Below are positions 24,117 to 33,701 of a stretch of DNA of 64,000 nucleotides, piece after piece. How positions within the stretch are numbered: the first letter of the stretch is position 1; each line of letters opens with the position of its first letter. The notes under the pieces were generated by a model. The model did no database searches. It saw only the letters and a program-made list of their open reading frames with translations, and had not been told where the DNA came from. Origin of the DNA: Gambelia wislizenii (taxonomy: Eukaryota; Chordata; Lepidosauria; Squamata; Crotaphytidae); the NCBI GenBank assembly GCA_030847615.1, contig JAUMIR010000001.1, forward strand, positions 180,005,001 to 180,069,000, in the 5' to 3' direction. Position numbers and translations under genes: made by a program.

Positions 24117-24320
24117 CAGTCGTCCCTCCACATTCACGGGGGTTAGGGTCTCAAGACCCCCGCAAATGTGAAAAAACCACGAATAAAAACAGGCCTCCCA
24201 CCGCCTGCCTGCAACCCCCCCCCGCCCTTCCAAAGTAGGTGGGGCTTTTCAACCCCATTGCCCAGTCAGCCACTCCTCCGCCCTTCCCAAAGCGTGACAT
24301 TAATTATCCATGTTTTACTG
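24117..24320. mobile_element. Tigger/mariner-like MITE
   Basis: Left end after TA reads CAGTCGTCCCTCCACATTC, then GGGGGTTAGGG; right end reads CATGTTTTACTG. 204 bp. Left TA intact, right TA decayed to TG. Related to 15774, 40318 and 63489. Confidence 0.8.
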
Positions 24321-24354
24321 TGGAACTGGATTAGCATGAGCTAGAAAAGATTGT

Positions 24355-24384
24355 TGCCTCCCTCCCTCCTTCCCTCCCTCCCTC
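24355..24384. repeat. (CCCT)n-like microsatellite
   Basis: Pyrimidine run of CCTC/CTTC units. Confidence 0.85.
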
Positions 24385-24408
24385 TATATGCTTCTGAGTA
24401 CAAATATA

Positions 24409-24665
24409 GGGAGCCAGCATGATGTAGTTTGAGTGTGCAACTAGGACTCTTGAGACCAGGGTTCAAATCCCTGTTCAGTCATGGAAACCCAGTGGATAAC
24501 CTTGGGCAAGTCACACTCTCTCTATCTCAGAGGAAAAGAAAGGCAAAGCCCTCTGAACAACTTTTGCAAAAAACAAAACAAAAAACAAAACAAAAAAACA
24601 TGATAAGTTTGCTCTAGGTTCACCACAAGATGGAAATTACTTGAGAGCACACCACCACGACAACA
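24409..24665 (+). mobile_element. tRNA-derived SINE with RTE-like tail
   Basis: Head GGGAGCCAGCATGATGTAG; B box GGTTCAAATCC at 24460-24470; body TGGAAACCCAGTGGATAAC and CTTGGGCAAGTCACAC. An A-rich (AAAAC)n expansion lies at 24568-24600; the tail is decayed. Same family as 5925 and 27061. Confidence 0.86.
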
Positions 24666-25464
24666 TCAAAAAATATAGGAATCTAATGTCAATCAGCCAC
24701 AAATGTGGGACTCCAGAATTAATCAATGCCTGAGGCTCATGAATCCCTTAATCCATTCCAAAACAGAAAACATTTTTCAGCTTGCATTTTTTTTTTTAAT
24801 GAAGTTGACACTGACCTGTCTTTTGTTAAACTGTTCCTGGTTTTGCACATTTTCTATAGCATACTCTACTGCAGGGAAATAGGGGGCACCACATATTGAT
24901 TTCTTTTAAAAAGTCAAAATGAATGTGTGCTTCTAATGAAATTAACTCAGCCTCCAACTTCTTGTGGCCTAACCTTAACTACAGCCTAATCTGTTTTATT
25001 GTTTATTATTTATATATATTATATTATATTATATTATATTATAGTATAGTATAGTATAGTATAGTATAGTCTATTATAGTCTATTGAGAATCTAATAGTT
25101 TCTGAAACAAACCGTACAATGTCATGCCATGTCAATAGTGTATTATTCCTAGATTTGTCCTTCTCTCATGCAGAAATCATAAAATTGACTTGTAATCAAG
25201 AAATGGAAGTAAGCAAAGTTACATCTGTTTAAACTAGTCTACTTCTAATTACTCCCTTCAAACTAAGGATGAATTCAAGGAAAATCTTGAATATACACAC
25301 ATTCTTTTCAAGAATATATATTTATGGTTAGTTCCAGTATCTTGCTTCAATGTAACAACAGTAAACAACTCAAATTAAAATGTTTAATACCACATTGTGA
25401 TTTGGAAATTTATTTACACCCCAAAAGACATTTACATTTAAACCAGATTTTTAGTTCCCAATTA
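24666..25464. other. Anonymous AT-rich sequence with a pentanucleotide array
   Basis: Holds the array at 25013-25086; otherwise nothing recognised. Confidence 0.5.
25013..25086. repeat. Pentanucleotide array, ATTAT grading to AGTAT
   Basis: About five ATTAT units followed by about five AGTAT units and a decayed TCTATTATAG pair. Confidence 0.9.
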
Positions 25465-26091
25465 GAACTTTATCAGACAGGGCTGAAATAGCAGAATTAC
25501 AATGCAATAGTATCACAAATTGGTTCCCGTTATCACATGACATTGTTGTACTCCATGGTCTGTGTGTGCTCCAACCATTAATTAGGTTGGAGATGGGCAA
25601 AGCCATCACCCTTTTGCAGTTATATTCTGCCCCAAATCTGTATCTTTTTATTGATGGCTTAAGCTGCCAATAGATCGCCCCATGGTGCTTTTGTGCCAGC
25701 ATTGCCAGCATATGGAACATCACATTTTCTCCCCTCTCATTCTTACCCCAACAATGGCTGGACCAACCAGAACACTTCCGGGTGAGATCGTGACATCTGT
25801 GTAGGTGACAAACTTTCCCTGGTTTACTTCTAAGTTTTAAAGTGTGTTTAGGTGCTTGGGTAACTTTTTGATTTTATTTTTTTGTTGTACTTTTGAATTT
25901 CCTGCATGATGAAAACCTGTGAGATTTCAAAGGAGGAAGTGACTGGGGCTTCCTTCACTTCCTCCTTCAGTGCCAGGGAAGCATTTGCTGGGAGAGGAAG
26001 GTAAGTGTGGTGGGGGATGTTCTTTTTCCGGCATAAGAATGGATTTTTTATGCCAGCAGAAAAACGTCTTTAGGGGTGGTCTGATAAATCC
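25465..26091. mobile_element. MITE with 3-bp duplication (TTA), GG-ended family
   Basis: 627 bp. Left end GAACTTTATCAGACAGG, right end GTCTGATAAATCC, duplication TTA at 25462-25464 and 26092-26094. Body shared with 58640: GGCTTAAGCTGCCAATAGAT, TGTGTTTAGGTGCTTGG and TATGCCAGCAGAAAAAC-like blocks. No transposase. Confidence 0.85.
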
Positions 26092-26413
26092 TTAATATAG
26101 TGCAAACTGAAATCCCATTCTTAAACTGCTAGTGGTGGTCATGCAATAATTACATGGCAGTAGTACTGTGCAATTACAGCGACATGCAATAATAACTGTA
26201 ATCCTGCCACTAGGTTCCCACTTTCCTCAGTTGTGGAATTGCAATGTTTTTAGACGCTAGTCTTGTAAAGTCCATAGAGTAGACTCACTGATTTTATAGA
26301 ACTTACATAAGTGTTGACTCACTAAGTTTCTATTGATTTTATTTGTCTGTTCTGGTTGGGATTAAGAACAGGATGTGTGCCTTATTCTCCTAAACGATGG
26401 TATTGCTACTATC
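26092..26413. other. Anonymous sequence
   Basis: Nothing recognised. Confidence 0.5.
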
Positions 26414-26626
26414 GGCCCTTCACAACACACAGTTATAGCACTATATCCCCCCTTGACTGCACTGACAACAACCTATGGAATCCTGGAGTTTGCAGTTTAT
26501 GGAGGTGCTAGAAAAGCTCTCTGGCTGAGAATTCTAAATACTCTTTCCTAAACTACAAATCCCAGTATGTTACTTTGGCAATTAAGGTATTGTCATAGTG
26601 CTATCATTGTATAGTGTGAATGGGCC
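26414..26626. mobile_element. Palindromic MITE, group C
   Basis: Ends GGCCCTTCACAAC and GTGTGAATGGGCC, with inner TTATAGCACTAT / ATAGTGCTAT arms and a central AACTACAAATCCCAG core. Possible 3-bp duplication ATC/CTC with one mismatch. Confidence 0.75.
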
Positions 26627-27060
26627 CTCAGTTTCAGTCAGATGTGACAGGGCAGCTGTAGGCTGCAAAAGGTGATGTTTGATTTTATTTTAGAAGCACT
26701 ATTTCAGTTAAACAAACACTAGAAAAGTCTTTCAATTGATTTTTCAAGAGTTTGGGCTGAAAATGAGCCATTTATTACATGTTAATGATAGGAAACAATA
26801 ATTTCAACCTTCCAAATCAAGCTGACAATATCATTTTAAAATTTAACTGATCCAGCCTTTATTAAATCTTTGTAATGCCTCATTGACTCATATCAAAATA
26901 TCTGATATATTATAAGGGGCACTATTATGAAGAATAGCTTACAAAAGCTTTCATATTAAGGAAATCAAGCTTAAAAAAATCAAGCTTTAAGTAAGATTTC
27001 ACTGTAAAAGTGAACCAAACTACTTGGAAGACAACAGAATCCAACAATTTAACACTAGGT
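26627..27060. other. Anonymous sequence
   Basis: AT-rich, nothing recognised. Confidence 0.5.
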
Positions 27061-27092
27061 AGAGCCAGAATGGTGTATTAACTTGACTGTTG

Positions 27093-27416
27093 GGACTTTT
27101 TCAAATGGGAAAAAAACAACCCAAGGAGGTCACGAGGAGGACGGCGCTGTCCCGCTTACAGGCTACATTTTGGATGATGCCATCCTCCTCCTGACCTTCC
27201 CCCATGCTTCCTATGTGCTGCAGGTGAGAGAAACATGCTGCTTTTATTAACAGAAAGCCCCCGTCAGTAAAAAGTGGCACATGCCTGCAGCATGGAGGAA
27301 GCATGGGGGAAGGTCAGGAGGAGGACATCATCATCCGAAATGGATCCCTGTAAATGGGACAGCACAATCCTCCTCCCAACCTCAGCAGGGTTCCCCCCCC
27401 CCATTTGAAAAAGTCC
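27093..27416. mobile_element. Palindromic MITE with TTG duplication, inside a SINE
   Basis: 324 bp, ends GGACTTTTTCAAATGGG and its exact complement. Duplication TTG at 27090-27092 and 27417-27419, confirmed because the SINE reads through once when one TTG is removed. Arms share GGAGGA and CTTCCCCCATGCTTCC blocks. Half of a related copy is at 59222. Confidence 0.9.
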
Positions 27417-27542
27417 TTGGACTAGGATTCTGGAACACTGGGGTTTAAGTCCCTACTCAGCCAAATTCAGCAGGTGACCTTGGACAAGTCATAATTGCTC
27501 AGCCTAATAGGAAGGCATTGGCAAACTGCCTCTGAACAAATC

Positions 27543-27958
27543 TGTCATGTACTTGCATTCCCAGATGCAGGGACCTGCAGTTTCAGAGTTAAACAGAAAA
27601 CTATATTGGCACAGTCATCCAGAAAGCATAACATACGAGATTGTTGCTCAGAATGGAGACCCAGAGAACAGACAGTATACTAAAGGCAGTTTGAAATCTG
27701 GTGGGCTACAAAGCTACTGATTACCTCTCCTCTCCTGATCCTTTCTTTCCAAACAATTATACCTCCTCTTGTTCCCAGACAACTCCTGCAGCTGATGCCA
27801 CCTTATCTCCTGTTCCATAATGATGAGATACTCCCCACTTGAAAGCACTTGTTAGTCAGTAGAGTGAAATGAAAACACAAATAACAGCAATGTTACAGTA
27901 AGATTACAGAACCACACAAAAATGACAGGAATAGGCACTGTCAGGGACCTAGCCTGCA
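27543..27958 (-). mobile_element. Solo LTR, family 1, inside a SINE
   Basis: 416 bp, TG...CA ends on either strand (TGTCATG on the left, CTGCA on the right). Flanks are AAATC (27538-27542) and AAAC, a 5-bp duplication with one lost T, which fits the SINE consensus. Homologous over its length to 61488 in the opposite orientation (shared CCAGAAAGCATAACATACGA-like and CCACCAGATT blocks). No internal genes remain, so it is a product of LTR-LTR recombination or an LTR-only copy. Confidence 0.82.
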
Positions 27959-28036
27959 AAACTTACCAAGAAGACCCCATGATAGGGTCACCATAACTCA
28001 GAAATGGCTTGAAGGCACAAAACAACAACAACAACA

Positions 28037-28165
28037 TCTCTTATCTCTTTGGAAGCCTACAATCATATGAAGCAGAATTTAGTGTAGCCTGGACTGAATA
28101 CATTAGTAGGTTGCAATAAACTCAATGTGCTTACTATTTCTGGAACAGGCAAAACCATTCTAGAA
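28037..28165. other. Anonymous sequence between SINE and hAT-like MITE
   Basis: Short unique stretch, nothing recognised. Confidence 0.4.
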
Positions 28166-28300
28166 CAAGGGTGGGGAACCTTTGGCCTTCTAGATGTTTT
28201 GGACTACAATTCCCATAATTCTACACCACTGGCCATGCTGGCTATGACAGTGGGAGTTGAAGTCCAAAACATCTAGAAGGCCAAAGGTTCCCCCCCCCCG
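28166..28300. mobile_element. hAT-like MITE with 8-bp duplication
   Basis: 135-bp near-palindrome: GGTGGGGAACCTTTGGCCTT on the left; AAGGCCAAAGGTTCCCC on the right. Arms hold AGATGTTTTGGACTACAA and its complement. Flanks TTCTAGAA (28158-28165) and TTCTTGAA (28301-28308) form an 8-bp duplication with one mismatch, as expected for hAT. Confidence 0.85.
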
Positions 28301-28808
28301 TTCTTGAATATGATGTGTGACCTAAGCCTATTCTAGAAATATGCCCAATCCAATAAAACTGAATTACTGTACTTCTTCAGGTGGCCTTCTCCTAGCTCTC
28401 TACCATCACTCTAAAGCTCAGAGAATATTGGCTCTTTAAAATCATTTTTGGTGAACGTTTGCTTTCCATCCTTCCTCAAAAGTTTTTAGATTGTCTTACA
28501 TAGAGTTTTTTTTCATCTTCCTGATGGCCCCATGGGGAATATTACACTGACTTGTCCAAGCCTGCCCAAAAGCTTTATAGATGATTGCAAATGTGAATCT
28601 TATACCCAACCCAACATTCTAGTCATTATGCGGAACTATATCTTACACACTGTACTTGTATGCTGCCCTAAGATTTCACAATAAGAGGATGAGATAGAAA
28701 TATTTTAAATAATAAACAATCAACAACAATAATAATAAACACTGGTGATATAGGAGATGACAAATAAACTGGTATAATTTAGTTCATTTTAGAAAATTAG
28801 CAAATTTG
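28301..28808. other. Anonymous sequence
   Basis: Nothing recognised apart from an AT-rich stretch near 28700-28740. Confidence 0.45.
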
Positions 28809-29005
28809 GGGTCCATTCACAATACAGAATTATAGCATTATTATTCCACTTTAATTGTAATGGTTCCATCCTGCAGAATCCTGGGATTTGCAGTTTAGCA
28901 ACTCCTGCAGTGCCTCTATAAACTACAAACCCCAGGATTCCATAGGAAGTACCTGTGGAGGTTAAAGTGGAATCATAGTGCTATAATTATGTAGTGTGCA
29001 TAGTC
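28809..29005. mobile_element. Palindromic MITE, group D
   Basis: Ends GGTCCATTCACAATAC and GTAGTGTGCATAGTC; inner arms AGCATTATTATTCCACTTTA / AAAGTGGAATCATAGTGCT; core GAATCCTGGGATTTGCAG and its complement. Duplication unclear. Confidence 0.78.
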
Positions 29006-29518
29006 ACAATCTTTTCCTTTGTTGTGCCATAATGTGCATTTACTTTGCGCTGCTTTAACTAGCTTGAGGTAATTACAGTAAATTGCCTTGTTTTATTTGC
29101 TGTTATCTCCCTTCTTTGCATTGTGGTTAGCTCTTTTCTTCCTCACCTATAAGTATCCTCAGATATTTATCATGGTAACAAGGATTACATGGTAACACTG
29201 GTAGCAAAGATTGAAATTCAAATGAAGAATTGAAAATCAAAAGAAACAGTTTTGGCATTTTAATTAAATGCTTTGGGGTGTTGTTTTTTGTGATACTAGA
29301 CAGGTAAATATTGAATTGGGTAAGTGCACCTGAGTTCCTGTGTAATCCTGTTTTGTTTTCCCAGGAGCTTTCACACACTATGCAAGTAAGGCCTGATGTT
29401 TAAGGATACCCTTCTTCCTTACCCCAAATCTGGCACTTGTGAGACACTGTCTAGCTCTCCCAACTTCCTAAGTCACAAAGACAACTGGTAGGTTTGGATG
29501 AAAAATTACACACCTATG
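29006..29518. other. Anonymous sequence
   Basis: Nothing recognised. Confidence 0.5.
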
Positions 29519-29733
29519 AGAAATAGCAGTAGCACTTCTATTTCTATACCCTTTATCAGTGTCAAAGCACTCCCTAAGCATTTTACAACATGTTACCTAA
29601 TTGCCCCCAACAATCTGGGTACTCATTTTACTGACCTACAGAAGCATGGAAGGCTGAGTCAACCTCTAAGATTGAACTTGCAACATTGTGGCTGCATTAC
29701 TGGCATTTAACCACTGCACCACCAGGGCTCCCT
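29519..29733 (-). mobile_element. tRNA-derived SINE, second type
   Basis: Minus strand from 29733: GGGAGCCCTGGTGGTGCAG, B-box-like CAAGTTCAATC, GAGGTTGACTCAGCC, GTCAGTAAAATGAGTACCC, TGTTGGGGGCAATTAG and a tail with AAGTGCTACTGCTATTTC. More complete than the copy at 23103. Confidence 0.86.
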
Positions 29734-29824
29734 ATATGGTGATGAGATACAGGCCCAAATCCCATTGGTAGTCTCAGCTAGAGTACCTGGTTAATCATTA
29801 GGATTTACATAATAGGATTCATGC

Positions 29825-30274
29825 TTTAGTGAGAAGAGAGACCATGAACTTCATTGAATTGCAAGAAAATGCGAGTGTGGGAAATTCAAAAATAAGAATA
29901 AAAAGAACACACAAAAATTACAGCAAGCACAAAAACACACTTTAAAAGGTAGAAGTAACCCAGTGAGGGTCATAAAAAGTGTGTCACTTACCTGGATGTC
30001 CCAGTCTTACCTGGAAGTGTTCTGGCAGGAACCTCCCATTGACACCGGGATCTTGCCAGCATAACGGGGCACCTTGTTGCATGCAGGAACATTCGTAACA
30101 GAAATGGAACGGGTGATCTATTGACAGCGTATCCCGTCAATAAAAAGTAGTGCTGGTGGAACAGCAGCAGAACGGGTGCATAACAAGTGGCGAATGACAT
30201 CATCTGAAAAGGGAGCCCTTTTGCAATCTCCTGGTGTTCCTATAACACCACTTTTAACACATCTGATAGTCTCC
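29825..30274. mobile_element. GG-ended MITE, left end lost
   Basis: Aligns with 18843-19228 of the copy at 18637: GGTCATAAAAAGTGTG, GGAACCTCCCATTGACACC, ATAACGGGGCACCTTG, CAGAACGGGTGCATAAC. Right end complement GGAGACTATCAGATGTG, followed by TAT. The left third is missing; boundary approximate. Confidence 0.75.
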
Positions 30275-32549
30275 TATGGCAGTTTTGTGTCTCACAGATA
30301 ACTGAATCAGTGGATAACGAATCAGCGGACTTGGGGGTCCTACTATATATGCTAGGAATGCAAAATTTCTTCAGCTTTGGGAGGCCAAATCCCATCCAAA
30401 TTCACCAAGGGCTGCATCTAGCTGCCACCAGCCCTCTCCACCCTGCTGCGAAAAGCCTTCTCCTATTTATTTGTATTGCACAGGTCTTTGCAATGCACAT
30501 TCCTTTTCTTGGGCCTAGTGTTTATATACCTGTAAGCCTCCCTAAAATATTTTTTTCACTGGAAGCAAAGTTTGTACATAAGCACACATTTGTTCATAAA
30601 TTTTTACTACTTCTCAGGGATTTTCAAGAGCACCATTATGGTCTGAGAGAAGGCGTCCTTGTTACACGTCACTTGCATTTCAGTGAAAACAAGAACAGAA
30701 GTAATCATCCCTGCCATAGGAGAGAACTGGTTGCACAAATGTCAAATTTGCTCTGCGTGGGAAAATGGGTGCTGTAGAAAAGGGTATGGGCTGTATTTAC
30801 ATGTGTCACCTAGGGCTGTAAAATGTTTTGTTCTCATGGCCAAGACCAAAAAAGAGCAAACTTGTTCTCCTTGTGTGAAAGAAACAGTGAAATATTTTCT
30901 GCTAGTATTGACAAGAGTTCTTGTATTTTCAAGAATAATTTTTGTACATACTGTGCAAAACTGCTGCCTTGCTGCATGGCTGCTGCCATGCTGTGTGGAC
31001 TTTTCCAGATTAGAAATATCAGATCAGTTGTTTGTGTCATTTTCATCAATCTGGCAGACTGTCTTTCTGTGTTTGCTCTTTGTTTGTGCATTCTTTGCTT
31101 CACAAGAGGGAAAGAGGAGTTTTGCACAGATGTTCTGCACAAATTATGGAAACCTTAATTCTTTCCTTTCTTTTTAAACTCTCCTTGTGTTGTTCTCATG
31201 CTGGAAGCTCTTACATAAACTGGAAGTTTCTCAGCAGGTTACCTTGATTTCTTGAATGATTGTGAATGCCAAATTCCTGGATATTCTTCACATCCCTTGG
31301 AGCATACCCCTGTTGTGTAACAGGTGTATGTGGGTGTAAAAATCATTAAATCATTAAACTTGAAAAAAATGGAAGGATACCTGCTTTACACTTTATGTCT
31401 ATTTTTCATTATTGATCTCAGATCCCACGACTGCCTATAGTGAGGCACTCTGTCCTGGAACATCACAGGTAACACCACAATGGATTGATGCTAACTCTGC
31501 TGTTGCTGCTAATGTTTTTGTGATGTTTTGTATCCTATGTCTGTTTCAACAGTTCTAGAATATGTTTTCAGGGATCACACAGTCAAGAGTACCCACTTCA
31601 CAGGATGTTGCAAATCAGCATTTCAGTGTGTGTTTGTGTGTGCTATCAGTTCCTCTGTTGACACTTCAGTCTTCTGCTTTTGTATCAATTAAGTATAATT
31701 ATGTTTTGGTGTAATTTAGATGCTACTTTAATCTTCTTGAAAGTAAATTTCAGATAATTGCGCTTCAATAAAAAGATACAAGGTCTCTGAATTTTCAGAA
31801 AATAGCTTTGGATTATTTATACATAACTAATTTTCTGTAAAGCAGAAAAAGAAAAGGAGCTCTGAAACTCATGTCTCATTCACCAGTTGAAAAAGTTCTT
31901 CTCATGATAAGAGCCACATGTATGCATACATTGTATCAGCCATTATTACTCAGTCATCCAATTTCAGTATTGTTGATGGATATGATAGTGTGGTGTTATC
32001 CGAATTTTGTGGGGTTCTATGGAACCCACTCAGATCACTCAAATTAAGACATTAATATGGGGAATTTTAATTAGGTGAAATATGGTAGTGAGCGGCCAGG
32101 TAAGTACGGGAACTTTGCACCTGTGTATACCAGTACTCACTGATGAGATTCCAAGTCAGAATAAAATAAAAATGTTTTTTATTGGAAAATAATCATGGAA
32201 CAACTCACACATGCACTCATACTTTAAGCAATCACACAAGGCTAGAGAAGAATCAGGAGGAAGTATTGGGATCGAGGAATATATTTTGGAGATGATGGGC
32301 TATACTTTACCTGTCTGAAACGCAGAGGTTCATGTAGCAGGGAAAGACTCAGATTTGGGATCTGAGGGTCACACAGCAGACTGGCAGTGTAACCAAGTGG
32401 AAGGAAATGTACACATTTTGTTTGTGTTTTGGGGTAATATTTCTACTCAATATTGTATCCTTAAGGGGTATTTTGAGTGGAGAACAATGGTTAACTGGGT
32501 TTCCCAGAGTGAAACAAATGGAAGCTCTGGCTTCATTAACTACTGCTAA
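30275..32549. other. Anonymous sequence
   Basis: Several overlapping open frames of 100-170 codons (30310-31250) on both strands have no motif and low-complexity composition; not called as genes. The right part may hold the undetermined start of the LTR-like repeat that follows. Confidence 0.45.
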
Positions 32550-33290
32550 TGGTTGAAACATTAAAACTGATGGATCTGAGGCAACCTTCTATTGTTGGTT
32601 AGGAAAGGTGTGAAGGGAGACCTTTGCAGAGTAATTGGTTTTCCAATCACTTGATTATTTTGGAGAATGACTCCTGGACAGGTGTGTCCAGGATGGATTA
32701 GCACATTCCTCACTAACAGCTTGTCTAAGGGAGGTCCACATAACCAGTCCTGGTTGTGTCTGAGTTTTGGGAATTTGCCACACTGTTTCAGGGGAATTGG
32801 TGAATTGGCCTTAGGGTGGTGCCATAAATATGTAGTTACTGGGTACGTTGTGGGGGAGATGGGACTTAGTTTGATGTACACCCATGGCACCCCTATTGGG
32901 TGAAGAATGGGTCTATCAAACTACCTTTGCAGATCATGTGAACTGGGGGATGGGAAGTAGACTGTCCTTGAGGCCGTCCCAAGGGTTGACCCCTTAAGTC
33001 ATCAGACTTGAGGTGTCTCATCCTGGGGTATTTGCCTTCTAGCAGATAGTGCCGGAGGGGTAGTCCAATTGATGGGAAACCCCCTGGGGCTCAGGTATTT
33101 CACCCAGGGAAGATGGGAGGTAGGTCTGGATGAGACCATTGGCTCCAGCTTTTCTCACATTGGGTCTCCCCCCTAGTTTCCATATCCTAAGGAATAAATA
33201 TTAAATAGGTGATAGAATAAATAAAGTGAGCCCTACTTTAACCTAAGCTTTGTGTCTGGCCTCGTTATATCATGTGTTGGTCATAAAAAG
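32550..33290 (+). mobile_element. LTR-like repeat, family 2 copy 3 (opposite orientation)
   Basis: Plus strand carries TGTCCTTGAGGCC, CTCAGGTATTTCACCCAGGG, GGGTCTCCCCCC, AATAAATAAAGTGAGCCC and TGTCTGGCCTCGTTATATCATG, in the order found on the minus strand at 20735. Left boundary unknown. Confidence 0.55.
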
Positions 33291-33701
33291 CACTTTTCTT
33301 TATTACAGGAGAAAGACATTCAAAAATGGAGGAGGGATGATGTGGTTTATTGCTCTTCCTGTGGTACCTCCTGCAATGAGAGATTTGGGCAATGATGGGT
33401 GTGCCATAATAATGCTATTACAGATACACATATACAATAAACACACACACACACACACACATATATATACTCTGGCTTTTCTTCACAAACAAAGATTCAG
33501 GAAGGACTCATCCTGTGCTTTCTGCAAGCACGCTGATGACTAAAAGGCCAATTCGAGATAAACACATCCGGTTGCAGAAAGCACACAAACCAACCAATCA
33601 CAAAGCACAAGGCAGGGCAAATGGGGTGGTGATAATGGCATTAGTGCAGATTTTTAAAAAAAAACTGTGCAAAGCAGGCTATTACAGCACAAATGTGGCA
33701 A
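33291..33701. other. Anonymous sequence with (AC)n(AT)n
   Basis: Compound microsatellite at 33441-33470; nothing else recognised. Confidence 0.6.

Larger units (their letters stand above)
27061..28036 (+). mobile_element. tRNA-derived SINE cut by two later insertions
   Basis: Three SINE pieces in order: head AGAGCCAGAATGGTGTATTA (27061-27092); middle with GGGTTTAAGTCCC and GACCTTGGACAAGTCA (27420-27542); tail with CCAAGAAGACCCCATGATAG and a (CAA)n end (27959-28036). The first break is a MITE flanked by TTG, the second a solo LTR. Removing both leaves a colinear SINE like 24409. Confidence 0.86.

Noticed and set aside
23103..29733. Functional tRNA genes
   Set aside because: A/B-box-like text lies in SINE heads; no cloverleaf with a proper anticodon arm is apparent.
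30310..31250. Cluster of overlapping frames up to 172 codons on both strands
   Set aside because: Overlap on both strands without motifs; likely chance.
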